Program-made: the position numbers and the translations under genes
The notes under the pieces: generated by a model
Told to the model about the DNA's origin: nothing
Databases searched by the model: none
The model's input: the letters and a program-made list of their open reading frames with translations, nothing else
Part shown: piece by piece, positions 1-8,249 of the stretch
Layout of the letters: each line of letters begins with the position of its first letter
Numbering within the stretch: the stretch's first letter is position 1
Assembly: GCA_047611425.1 (NCBI GenBank)
Contig: JBLFWJ010000098.1
Span: 1-12,417, forward strand
Source: JBLFWJ01 sp047611425
GTDB lineage: Bacteria > Bacteroidota > Bacteroidia > UBA10329
Reading direction: 5' to 3'
DNA length: 12,417 bases

Positions 1-153
1 AGAACATTTCCATTGGTATAATGTGCTTAGCCAATAGAGCTTCTGTTCCCCACATTTAGCGCAATCTAGCTCACTCTGTTCTCTCTTTTGCTTAAAATCT
101 ATTCGAAAACTGTGCTCATCTGGAGACTTCTCTACAAATTCAAAAATGCTCAT
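1..153 (-). CDS. IS1595-type transposase, N-terminal part (cut by window edge)
   Basis: Reading the minus strand from the ATG at 153-151 gives 51 open codons up to the window edge. The start reads MSIFEFVEKSPDEHSF, followed by a basic stretch and half of a zinc ribbon: Cys31, Cys34 (CAKCG), then YWL and WKC with Cys50. The fourth ligand would lie beyond the edge. This spacing, with the aromatic residues between the cysteine pairs, is what I know from the N-terminus of IS1595/ISXO2-type DDE transposases, where the ribbon precedes the catalytic domain. The catalytic domain is not visible, so the call rests on the N-terminus alone. The frame is open upstream to the stop at 199-201, but ATG 153 gives the family-typical beginning. 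I could not identify a terminal inverted repeat in 154-240. Another zinc-ribbon protein is possible. Confidence 0.7.
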   Translation of the reverse strand, partial: MSIFEFVEKSPDEHSFRIDFKQKREQSELDCAKCGEQKLYWLSTLYQWKCS

Positions 154-247
154 CCACTTATTTTTGATGTAAAACAACAAGCAGAGAACGTAACCTAGTT
201 ACGAGGTGCATTCACGCGGACTAGCATAAAAACTAATGTCAAAAAGA

Positions 248-273
248 CAAGGTCTCGATAAATCGAGACCTTG
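248..273 (-). terminator. Rho-independent terminator of the PKD-repeat gene
   Basis: A perfect 12-bp inverted repeat (CAAGGTCTCGAT at 248-259, ATCGAGACCTTG at 262-273) with a 2-nt spacer begins 20 bp beyond the stop codon of the giant minus-strand gene. On the minus strand it is followed by TCTTTTT (247-241). This is the expected intrinsic terminator, and it separates the giant gene from the transposase gene that follows on the same strand. Confidence 0.88.
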
Positions 274-293
274 TGAATTATTAATTGAATAAT

Positions 294-3200
294 CTATCTG
301 AGAACGGAGACCGTTCCGGTCCTGTGAAATTTTTCACCTGAATATTCCTTGCCGTCCCAACGATCACCGTTATCGAATACGGCATCAATCTTCCAGATGT
401 AAACATCCTGAGGAACTAGGTTACCCATAAAGGTTCCATCCCATGGTTCGGCAGGGGAGCCGTTCTCCAATTTAGTCGTCTCAAAAAGTTTGTTGCCCCA
501 TTCGTCAAACACCATCATTCGGTAATACCCTAAACCTGTTCCTTTTGGCAGGAACACGCGTACTTCTGGATTCGCATCTCCAGGTATCATGGCGTTAGGT
601 GCGTTTAGATTTCCAAAGAATTCAATGAAAATGTATTGATCAAGTGTATCCACGCATCCATTTTGATCCATTACGCTAAGGCTTACGTATTTGCTTCCAT
701 GGAAATCGTAATGGTGAACTGGGTTTTCAATTTCAGAAATATTGTCGTTACCAAAATCCCAAACACTTGAGGTATGGTCAATAGAGTAGTTGTAGAACTG
801 AACTACACCATCAAGGCTGTCTTGACCAACTAACGGTGCATATTCAAATTGTGCGGTAGGGTTTTGAAACCCTGTAATTAGATCGATAAGATTCAAAGTA
901 TCTGTGCAACCTCCTTCACCAATTACTGCAAGTTGGATGGAGTAGCTGCCAGGTGTATCGTAGAATGAAAATGGTTCAGAATCAGTTGAGAATTCACCAT
1001 TACCGAAATCCCAGGAAATGCTTGTTGCGTTTGTACTCAAATCTGTGAATTCAATTGTTAGCGGTACACAACCTTCGGCACCATCAACCGTGAAATCTGC
1101 TTCCGGGGTAGGGTGTACTACAAAGAATTGTTCTGAACTATCGGTACAACCGAACTGGCTGGTTACTACAAGCTCGATGGCAAATGCCCCAACGGTATCA
1201 AAACTGGCCGTTGCATTGAATGTGGTTTCAGTTGTTCCATTTCCTAGATCCCACAAGAACGAATTGGCACCAGTTGAATTATTGAACAGGTTGATATTAG
1301 CGGGAGTAATGCAAGAGGTTAGAGCCGACATTGTGAATTGACTCGTAGGAAGCGCATAAACCGTGGTTGCCACTGTGGTTACACCTTGACAGCCATTATC
1401 GGTAGTTACAATCAAACCAACTGCGTAGGTTCCTGTTGTGTCATATACATGCCCAGGATTTTGAACTGTTGAAGAATTGTTGTCTCCGAAATCCCATTCC
1501 CACCCAGTTATACTGCCGGTATTTACCGCAGATGAATCCAAAAATATACTGGTTTCATTCAGACAAACATTCTCCACAAATATTTCGGCAATAGGTTGAG
1601 GGTAAACTTCAACATCATGCGAAACGGTATCTGTACAACCTCCTGAAGCAGTTATCGCCAAAATCACTGTATACGTGGTGTCTTGAAGGTAAACTAGGCT
1701 TGGGTTTGGTTGAGTTGACGTTGACCCATTGCCTAAATTCCAACTCCAGTTTGTAACGGTGCCGTTATTTACTTGAGTCAAATCCACAAAGTTTGTTGTG
1801 AGAAATAAACAAGTATCGTTAAACTCGAATTCTGCTATTGGTGCAGGGTTGACAATAGCAAGCCCAACTCCATTTGCTGTACATCCTGAATTGGTTTCAA
1901 CATTTAAAGTCACAATGAAAGTATCGGCAATCGAATAAATAATGGCTGGGTTTTGAACCGTGCTTGTTTGACTATCCTCAAAAGCCCAAGTCCAAGTGAT
2001 AATACTGTCCGGAGCAATTACGTTGGACATATCAGTAAACAAAGACGAGTCTCCAAAGCAGACCTCCGTGGCCAATAGTGTTACATCGGGGGCTGGGTTA
2101 ACCATAATTGTTACGGTATCAACATTATGACATAGACCTAGATAAACATCAACAACATAAGTTGTGGTAGTCTCAGGACTGGCCATTGGTGCTCCAGAAT
2201 TTGGATCGTTTAATCCGGTAGGAGGGAACCATGAATAAGCGTCTCCTCCAATAGCCAAAAGCTGAATCGTATCATTTTCACAGATTGTTTGATCTGTGCC
2301 AGCATCTACAACCAACGGTTCTACAGTTAATGTATCTGATGCTTGGTAAGTGAAAACGCAACCATTATCATCTTCAAGAATTAGAGATGGAATGTAGGTG
2401 CCGATTTGCTCATAGGTGTGAACCAAAGAATCACCTAATCCAAGATATCCATCGCCAAAGTCCCACGTGTACTGTGTAGCTCCTGTAGTATTGGCCACAT
2501 AGGTGATGTCGTAAGGAGGGCAACCAGCAGTGTCGGGAAAGAAAGTAAAGTCACCAGATGGGCCAGCAAGCTGAACTAATTCTGTTACATCTAAGGTGTC
2601 AGAACATCCGAAGTCATTCCAAACAGCCAATGAAACATCAAACGTTCCAGATTGATTATAAATATGAGAAGGGTGCTGGAAAGTTGAATTACTTTGATCG
2701 CCAAAGTTCCATTCCCACTGTACTATGTTGCCAATTGAAAGATCGTTGATGTTGACCAGAAGAGGAGGGCAGAACGCAAATGTTGGGAATGCATTGAAAT
2801 TGGCAACTGGATGAAGAATGGCAACGGCACTGTCCAAAACAATGTCGGCAGCACATCCCCGTTCGTTAATTGCAGTTAAGGTAATGTCGAAATAACCTTC
2901 GGATTGATAGGTGAACTCGGGCTCAAATTCTATTGAGGTTTGACCATCGCCAAAAGCCCATTCATACTCTACCGAATTACCGGTTGATGTATTCGTTAAG
3001 AAAATTGAATCTCCCATACAGCCTTCTGTAAGTGAGAGGGAGAAAGCAGGTTCAGGGTAGGGAATGTATTCAACAAGGTTGTCATATACAATCGTATTAG
3101 CACATGTTCCAGAGTCTACAATGGTCAGGGTTACATCATAAATACCTGGGTCTTGATAGATATGCGTTGGATTTTCGTCAGCCGAGGTTTCTCCATCACC

Positions 3201-5642
3201 AAAGTCCCAAAGCCAAGTTGTTACCGTTCCAGGAGGGTCACTTAAATCTTCGAAAGAAACAGCCAACGAATCACAACCCACGGCATCAAGGACTTGAAAG
3301 TCAACAACAGTTCCGGTAACGGTAATTGCATTTGGCATGAAAAGGGTGTCTAGACATCCATTCAAATCAGTAACAATCAACGTCACATCGTACGATCCAA
3401 TTTCTTGGTAAATATTTGTTGGATTAGCTGTAGAAGAGGTGTTGCCATCACCGAAATCCCAGTAGTAACTAAATGCATCTTGAGTCAAATCTTGAAAGTC
3501 GACTGAAAATGGTTTGCAACCGGCAGCATTAAGGATATCAAATTCAGCAATAGGAACGGTTAGGAAAAAGGTATCTGGATTAGCGCTGGTACAATTGGCT
3601 GTATCGTTTGTTCCAGTAAGAATTACGATATGTTGTCCAGGGGTGGTAAACGTATGGGTATAGTTCAAGTCAGTGGAGGTGGGCGTTCCATCTCCCATAT
3701 CCCAGAACCATGAACTTACCGCAGAAGAAGAGTTGAAAAACGTTATGGTAAATGGGTCTTCGCAGTCATAATCCCAGTTGAATTCAACTTCAGGTGGCTT
3801 TGAGTAGACGAAATTTTCCTGTACTAAAGTATCTGGACAGCCATTATTCAGGGCGATGAGTGTAACTGAATAATGACCGGAATCGGAGTACATGTATGAT
3901 GGGTTTTGGTCCGTACTCGTGCCCAGATTATCTCCAAAATCCCAAAACCAATCTGTTGCGCCAGTACTTAGATCGAAGAAGGTGATTTCTGCTCCATTGC
4001 AAAATGATGTCGCAGAAACATCAAAGTCTGCAAGTGGAGGAGTAGCCACGAAAATGTAACTAGGACGTACTAATGTATCGGAGCATCCAAGCACGTTTTC
4101 CACTATCAACGTTACGTCAAAAATACCAGTGTCTTGATAGGTGTAATTTGGGTTTTGGTCTGTGGAAGAGCTTCCATCTCCAAAATCCCATTCCCAACTA
4201 ACTATGTTGGTCGCACTGGAACTTAGGTCGGAGAAGTTTACCTCAAGTGGTTGACAAAATCCAAATACATCTGGAAGGAAATCGGCTGTTGTTGCAGTCA
4301 AGTTTATCAAGTCATCTTGAACCAATTGTGTTTGACAACCGATATCGTTCTCCACCGTAAGAGAGACATCATAAATTCCCGCACTTGTATAGGTATGCGT
4401 TGGATTTTCGAGAGAAGATGTTTGTCCATCGCCAAATTGCCAGTGATAAGTAAGTGCGCCACTTCCTGTACTGGTGTTTGTAAAGGATACATCAAATGGT
4501 AGCTGACAAGATTCAGTGCCATCAGGGGTAAAGGCCACAACTGGCGATTCTGCAACGGTAATCAGATTACTATAAACCACAATATCGTTGCAACTTCCTT
4601 GGTAAAAGGCCGTCAGTGAAACGGAGTAGGTTCCAGCTGAGGTATACTCGTGCGTTGGGTTTTGCGAGGTACTCGCAGTTCCATCACCAAAATTCCATTG
4701 CCAAAAGATTGGAGCTGGAATGGAATTATCTTGGAATATTATTTCCTCTCCCAAACAAATACCTGTTGCACTTGGGGTGAAATCAACATCAACGTTATCC
4801 AGTATTTCTACATGGTCAACCATTGCTACAGAATCAGTACAGCCTAATTGATCCGTTGCTACCAGACTTATTGTATAAAGTCCTGCTGTATTGTATGTGT
4901 TATTAGGGGATCCATTGGTTGCAGATTGGCCATCGCCAAATAGCCATGAGTATGTCAAGTTTCCGGTACCTCCAAAAGAGGAATTGGCAAAGTTTACGTT
5001 TACAGGAGGATTACATGATAATGTAGGGTCGGCACTGAAAAAAGCAGTGGGAGCATTATCATTTGCCTCAATCAAGTCATCAAAAGTGGCATTACCTGTA
5101 CATCCATTTTCATCATTTAAAAGGAGTGTTACATCAAAAGTGCCTCCTAGACCGTATGTGTGTTCTGGATTCTGAAATGTACTTGTTCCTCCATCACCAA
5201 AATCCCAACTCCATGTTGAAATCGGAGAAGATCCTGGAATTGAATTGTCCGTGAAGACTATGTCCATTGGATAGCACCCCAATGTTTGAGATGGAGAAAC
5301 TACAGGAGTAGGAGGTGTGAATACTTCTATAAAGGATGTTTTCGATTCGGTATCCGATTCAGTCCCATTGGTTACCGTTAGTGTTATAGTGTATAGCCCC
5401 GGATCAAAATAACTGGCTGCAGGATTTTCCCCTGTGGATGTATTTCCGTTTCCAAGATCCCAGTTATAAGAAAGTGTACCTGTACCGGAACTTAGGTTCT
5501 GAAAGCTGACCACAAGTGGACTGCAACCAGAAGTAATGTTTGCTGAAAAGTCAGCCGTAACCTGCGCAAACAACGAAATGGGCCCTAGGCCCATAATGGT
5601 CAATATCAATAAGCGCAGACTGTAGATCACATGTCTGATCAT
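294..5642 (-). CDS. Giant secreted PKD-repeat protein with T9SS type B (gliding-motility-type) C-terminal domain
   Basis: The 1782-residue product is predicted to be exported and attached to the cell surface or released. I chose the ATG at 5642 because it begins a clear signal peptide: MIRHVIY, a hydrophobic core around LLILTIMGLG, then LFA|QV near residue 26. The frame stays open upstream to 5858, but that part has no signal-like character. Residues about 27-1675 hold roughly 19 PKD domains of 80-90 residues. Most carry W-[DNAQ]-[FLM]-G-[DN] followed by NPxHxY and GxYxVxLxV, with a conserved GC near each end of the module. One module, about residues 1108-1182, lacks the PKD core. It has instead DAGxDxxIC and a YxW pattern typical of other Bacteroidota Ig-like modules. 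The last 105 residues contain VFDEWGNKLFE, PWDGTF, VPQDVYIWKI and end TVSVLR, the pattern of the gliding motility-associated/T9SS type B sorting domain. A role in adhesion or matrix is inferred from the architecture; no enzymatic domain is seen. A terminator follows directly. Confidence 0.93.
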   Translation of the reverse strand: MIRHVIYSLRLLILTIMGLGPISLFAQVTADFSANITSGCSPLVVSFQNLSSGTGTLSYNWDLGNGNTSTGENPAASYFDPGLYTITLTVTNGTESDTESKTSFIEVFTPPTPVVSPSQTLGCYPMDIVFTDNSIPGSSPISTWSWDFGDGGTSTFQNPEHTYGLGGTFDVTLLLNDENGCTGNATFDDLIEANDNAPTAFFSADPTLSCNPPVNVNFANSSFGGTGNLTYSWLFGDGQSATNGSPNNTYNTAGLYTISLVATDQLGCTDSVAMVDHVEILDNVDVDFTPSATGICLGEEIIFQDNSIPAPIFWQWNFGDGTASTSQNPTHEYTSAGTYSVSLTAFYQGSCNDIVVYSNLITVAESPVVAFTPDGTESCQLPFDVSFTNTSTGSGALTYHWQFGDGQTSSLENPTHTYTSAGIYDVSLTVENDIGCQTQLVQDDLINLTATTADFLPDVFGFCQPLEVNFSDLSSSATNIVSWEWDFGDGSSSTDQNPNYTYQDTGIFDVTLIVENVLGCSDTLVRPSYIFVATPPLADFDVSATSFCNGAEITFFDLSTGATDWFWDFGDNLGTSTDQNPSYMYSDSGHYSVTLIALNNGCPDTLVQENFVYSKPPEVEFNWDYDCEDPFTITFFNSSSAVSSWFWDMGDGTPTSTDLNYTHTFTTPGQHIVILTGTNDTANCTSANPDTFFLTVPIAEFDILNAAGCKPFSVDFQDLTQDAFSYYWDFGDGNTSSTANPTNIYQEIGSYDVTLIVTDLNGCLDTLFMPNAITVTGTVVDFQVLDAVGCDSLAVSFEDLSDPPGTVTTWLWDFGDGETSADENPTHIYQDPGIYDVTLTIVDSGTCANTIVYDNLVEYIPYPEPAFSLSLTEGCMGDSIFLTNTSTGNSVEYEWAFGDGQTSIEFEPEFTYQSEGYFDITLTAINERGCAADIVLDSAVAILHPVANFNAFPTFAFCPPLLVNINDLSIGNIVQWEWNFGDQSNSTFQHPSHIYNQSGTFDVSLAVWNDFGCSDTLDVTELVQLAGPSGDFTFFPDTAGCPPYDITYVANTTGATQYTWDFGDGYLGLGDSLVHTYEQIGTYIPSLILEDDNGCVFTYQASDTLTVEPLVVDAGTDQTICENDTIQLLAIGGDAYSWFPPTGLNDPNSGAPMASPETTTTYVVDVYLGLCHNVDTVTIMVNPAPDVTLLATEVCFGDSSLFTDMSNVIAPDSIITWTWAFEDSQTSTVQNPAIIYSIADTFIVTLNVETNSGCTANGVGLAIVNPAPIAEFEFNDTCLFLTTNFVDLTQVNNGTVTNWSWNLGNGSTSTQPNPSLVYLQDTTYTVILAITASGGCTDTVSHDVEVYPQPIAEIFVENVCLNETSIFLDSSAVNTGSITGWEWDFGDNNSSTVQNPGHVYDTTGTYAVGLIVTTDNGCQGVTTVATTVYALPTSQFTMSALTSCITPANINLFNNSTGANSFLWDLGNGTTETTFNATASFDTVGAFAIELVVTSQFGCTDSSEQFFVVHPTPEADFTVDGAEGCVPLTIEFTDLSTNATSISWDFGNGEFSTDSEPFSFYDTPGSYSIQLAVIGEGGCTDTLNLIDLITGFQNPTAQFEYAPLVGQDSLDGVVQFYNYSIDHTSSVWDFGNDNISEIENPVHHYDFHGSKYVSLSVMDQNGCVDTLDQYIFIEFFGNLNAPNAMIPGDANPEVRVFLPKGTGLGYYRMMVFDEWGNKLFETTKLENGSPAEPWDGTFMGNLVPQDVYIWKIDAVFDNGDRWDGKEYSGEKFHRTGTVSVLR

Positions 5643-5727
5643 CCGTACAATTTTGGTTTTGCCATACTTACGTATATATATCGATTTGGTTCTCAATTCC
5701 TTGACCTTTTTAAGACATAGAGTAATG

Positions 5728-5735
5728 TACTTTTG
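5728..5735 (+). promoter_or_regulatory. Bacteroidota -7 promoter box (TACTTTTG)
   Basis: TACTTTTG matches the Bacteroidota sigma-ABfA consensus TAnnTTTG exactly and lies four bases before an ATG at 5740. A TTG at 5701-5703 could be the -33 element, but the 24-nt spacing is slightly long. Transcription would begin at or next to the ATG, so the message would be leaderless or nearly so. It is predicted to drive the plus-strand pair at 5740-7642. Confidence 0.5.
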
Positions 5736-5739
5736 CCCG

Positions 5740-6330
5740 ATGCTCCAATTAAGAGACAAAAGAGCCAAAAAGTGGTTGTCGGTAATTCGACCGATGATGC
5801 TGATTCTTCTACCGATCGGCCAATGTATGGCACAAGAAACTCTCTTAAATGTTGACATGGTGGGTTTGCTTAGAAGGAAGGTTCAAGTTAAAATGCGGGA
5901 TTACTCATTTTCAGAGTATAAAAAGGATCACGTCACTTACATTTTGGACCCAAATGTTTCCCAACGCATTAACTACTCATCCGATACTTGCAGTGCCATA
6001 GAGTATTTGGTTACTTCAGTTTATACTAGCGACTTTGAAAAAAGATTGAGCCAGTTTGTGGATTCACTTGGAATAGATTTTCAAAAGCAATCTGTTAGGA
6101 ATAGGACTCAATTTTCTATCACTAAAAGGGTTCTGCCAACGGCTTTTGTGCAGAAAAAAAAGAAGCGCGGAAACAAGAAGAAAAGACTGCAAATACCTGC
6201 AATTGCTACAGGGACATCAAAAGAAAGAATGGCTGCTGACGAGCGATATTTCAAGATGCAAAAACGATCTGAAGCCGATGATAACAGTCATGTTAAAATT
6301 CTGGGTTGGAACAAGAACAAAAGCCGATAA
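5740..6330 (+). CDS. Small secreted basic protein of unknown function
   Basis: The 196-residue product is not a family I recognise. The N-terminus (MLQLRDKRAKKWLSVIRP, a short hydrophobic run MMLILLPIG, then CMA|QE) reads as a signal peptide cleaved near residue 31, so the protein should be periplasmic or surface-exposed. The middle part has the pattern YSFSEYKKDHVTYILDP and a single Cys. The C-terminal half is strongly basic, including a KKKKRGNKKKR stretch around residues 138-148, with no membrane segment after the signal. The start is uncertain: ATG at 5725 and TTG at 5653 are in frame upstream. I chose 5740 because it keeps the full signal peptide and sits just past a consensus promoter box. 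It is divergent from the PKD gene and 40 bp upstream of the SGNH hydrolase on the same strand, so co-transcription is likely. The real gene call is supported by the signal peptide and context rather than by homology. Confidence 0.7.
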   Translation: MLQLRDKRAKKWLSVIRPMMLILLPIGQCMAQETLLNVDMVGLLRRKVQVKMRDYSFSEYKKDHVTYILDPNVSQRINYSSDTCSAIEYLVTSVYTSDFEKRLSQFVDSLGIDFQKQSVRNRTQFSITKRVLPTAFVQKKKKRGNKKKRLQIPAIATGTSKERMAADERYFKMQKRSEADDNSHVKILGWNKNKSR

Positions 6331-6370
6331 TTGGCTTGATCAAATATATTTTAGTTTTCGATAAAGCTGC

Positions 6371-7642
6371 ATGAAGAATAAAGGATCAGCTCTCATTCTG
6401 TGCGCCATTCTGTTTGGAATTGCGGCATTGCTTTGCCCAATGCTCAGGTCGATTGCTGGTTTTGGTATTGATAGCTCTACCATAGCACTGCAGATTTACT
6501 ATTGGACAGCTTCTACATTCTTCTTTCTCCTCGGACTTCTTTCCATTCCTCGGCTTCCAAAATTGGTTGGAAGCATACTGAAAACATTAATGTTAGTAGT
6601 GTTGCTTTCTAGTAGCATTGAATTCGCAAGTGCCGTAGCTTATAAAGTTCTCTTTGGACAATGGAGCCATAGCCAATACATGAATCTTAATCGATACATG
6701 TTTCAATCACACCCTTATCTAGTTGGCTCACTTATTAAAGGTGCAAATCATCAGCGAGAGGAACTTTTGTATGCCCATAATTCGCTGGGCTATAGAGGTG
6801 CAGAATTTACTAAAGCCAAACCAGTAGGCAAAATAAGAATCGCCACCATTGGTGGTTCCACTACCTATGGTGTTGGGGTGAATAACGAAGGAACTTGGCC
6901 TTATCAATTAGGCGGGTATTTGGGCCAAGATTATCAAGTAATCAATATGGGGGTGCCAGGGTATACCAGTGCGGAAAACCTGATCCAGACTGCGTTACAA
7001 CTTTCAGATTACGAACCAGATTTGGCCATTTATTTTATTGGGTTAAATGATCTTCGTAACATTAATGTGAAAGATCTTGAACCTGATTACAGCGATTATC
7101 ATGCACCTGCTTTATATGGAGCATTGGGCCTTTGCAGTAATGAGAATGTGCCAGCTTTGGCATCAATAAAAATGGCCTTAATTATGGGGCAACGCGCAGG
7201 GTTAATCGAAGGATGCCCAAACCAAAGCATCCAAGCAATTTCGATAGAGCATCAAGGAGTTGATGCTCGCGCATTGTCGTTGTACGAGCGAAATTTGAAG
7301 AACATAAAGGCCCTTTGTAATCAACAAGGAGTTAAAGTCTTGTTTGTCCCTCAGATTTTAATGGAGGATGTACTTAAGACTGGAAATTATAATTGGTGGA
7401 TTCCGTATGTACCAACATCAGAAATGGATGACATGATGGTGGCTTATAATGAAGTATTGAAGAATATTGCTGACAGTACAGAATCGGATTTTGCCGCTGA
7501 AGTATTGAATCATCCTTGGAAGAAAAGTGACTTTGTGGATATGTCTCACTTTACCAGCCGTGCAAATGGAATTTTAGCTGAAATTCTAGCAGGGAATATT
7601 CGTCAAGAATTCGAAAGCGATTCAGTAAGCCAAATCAATTAG
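6371..7642 (+). CDS. Membrane-anchored SGNH/GDSL-type hydrolase
   Basis: The product has 423 residues. Three hydrophobic segments (about residues 6-25, 39-60 and 66-91) come first, followed by a soluble domain with the SGNH blocks in order. Block I is IGGSTTYG with the presumed nucleophile Ser163. Block II is NMGVPGYTS with Gly194. Block III is GLND with Asn226. Block V is DMSH with Asp390 and His393. All four hallmark residues are therefore present. The family hydrolyses ester bonds (esterase, lipase or carbohydrate O-deacetylase activity), and the substrate cannot be read from the sequence. With three membrane spans and an inside N-terminus the catalytic domain would face the periplasm; this is inferred. 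Members with membrane anchors often act on surface or exopolysaccharide glycans, so O-acetyl removal or transfer is a reasonable guess. It starts 40 bp after the preceding secreted protein gene and ends 13 bp before the convergent exosortase gene, leaving no room for a separate terminator between them. Confidence 0.87.
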   Translation: MKNKGSALILCAILFGIAALLCPMLRSIAGFGIDSSTIALQIYYWTASTFFFLLGLLSIPRLPKLVGSILKTLMLVVLLSSSIEFASAVAYKVLFGQWSHSQYMNLNRYMFQSHPYLVGSLIKGANHQREELLYAHNSLGYRGAEFTKAKPVGKIRIATIGGSTTYGVGVNNEGTWPYQLGGYLGQDYQVINMGVPGYTSAENLIQTALQLSDYEPDLAIYFIGLNDLRNINVKDLEPDYSDYHAPALYGALGLCSNENVPALASIKMALIMGQRAGLIEGCPNQSIQAISIEHQGVDARALSLYERNLKNIKALCNQQGVKVLFVPQILMEDVLKTGNYNWWIPYVPTSEMDDMMVAYNEVLKNIADSTESDFAAEVLNHPWKKSDFVDMSHFTSRANGILAEILAGNIRQEFESDSVSQIN

Positions 7643-7655
7643 AAGATTCTGAGAG

Positions 7656-8249
7656 TTAGTTTGAAGCTGCTCGACCACTCCGTTTTACCCAAACCATAAA
7701 CATCAGAAAGATGAATAGCATGGCTATGGCATCGAAAATCTCATGATGCTTGAAGTTTTCGGGTGTTGGGCTTAAAATGATAGCCAAGCATAGCGCGACA
7801 ATTCTAATGATGTTGATTACGTGAATTCCTACTAAACCCATTGGGATAAACCAAAGTCGATCCTTCCATTTTCCCGGAAACCCGACAATAAGTGCGAAAA
7901 ACACAAACATCGTGTTGATTCCTAAGCAGAAGTTTTTAATGTAGACATTCATGTAAACGTCTTCCATGTCGATGTATCGCATGGCTTCGAAAAGGGGGTC
8001 GTCCACAACACCTCGAATCTGCTCTGGTTCACTAATTATCCAAGAATTATAGCCAATCGCATTTAGGATAAAAACACTCGTTTCACCTAGAGTTAGCAGT
8101 GTGTAGTGAACTAGATATCCATACAATGTGCAGATTACCGGTAAGGTCCAAATTCGCGGTAGGAGCCACCAATAATAAACCAGGCATAAGCCTCCAGTAA
8201 CTCCTAAAAATTGAATTATTGGCAAATATTTTTTCAGTGTTGGATTCAT
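7656..8249 (-). CDS. Exosortase/archaeosortase-family protein
   Basis: The 197-residue, strongly hydrophobic protein carries the three catalytic signatures of exosortases in the right order: Cys108 in NFCLGINTM, Arg149 in HVINIIRIVAL, and the His168/His169 pair in FKHHEIFD. About five to six membrane segments are visible (near residues 9-28, 36-62, 110-125, 133-160 and 172-188), and the catalytic residues fall at membrane borders. In this family the enzyme cleaves a C-terminal PEP-CTERM-like signal (a short motif, a membrane helix and basic residues) and passes the protein on to the cell surface, often alongside exopolysaccharide synthesis. The length is close to the short Bacteroidota subfamilies (XrtF-like), but I cannot assign a subfamily. 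Its ATG overlaps the TGA/TAA region of the upstream gene by four bases, suggesting translational coupling. No protein in the window ends in a PEP-CTERM-like tail, so its substrate must lie elsewhere. Confidence 0.85.
   Translation of the reverse strand: MNPTLKKYLPIIQFLGVTGGLCLVYYWWLLPRIWTLPVICTLYGYLVHYTLLTLGETSVFILNAIGYNSWIISEPEQIRGVVDDPLFEAMRYIDMEDVYMNVYIKNFCLGINTMFVFFALIVGFPGKWKDRLWFIPMGLVGIHVINIIRIVALCLAIILSPTPENFKHHEIFDAIAMLFIFLMFMVWVKRSGRAASN

Noticed and set aside
189..203. Small palindrome CGTAAC-CTA-GTTACG considered as an integron attC-like or IS end
   Set aside because: It lacks paired R/L boxes of an attC site and no partner inverted repeat is visible in the window; only a weak hairpin remains.
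294..620. PKD protein as the exosortase substrate
   Set aside because: Its C-terminus is a folded T9SS type B domain ending TVSVLR, without the motif, membrane helix and basic tail of a PEP-CTERM-type signal.
1018..5254. Several plus-strand open frames of 60-110 codons inside the PKD gene
   Set aside because: They lie antisense to a well-supported gene, and their translations look like reverse-frame readings of the PKD repeats with no domain of their own.
294..5642. Regular spacing in the giant gene considered as a DNA tandem repeat or CRISPR-like array
   Set aside because: The periodicity of about 250 bp is at the protein level; the DNA units are diverged and there are no short identical repeats with spacers.
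5643..5858. N-terminal 72-codon extension of the PKD protein up to 5858
   Set aside because: It has no signal peptide, overlaps the divergent secreted-protein gene and its promoter box, and the ATG at 5642 starts a textbook signal peptide.
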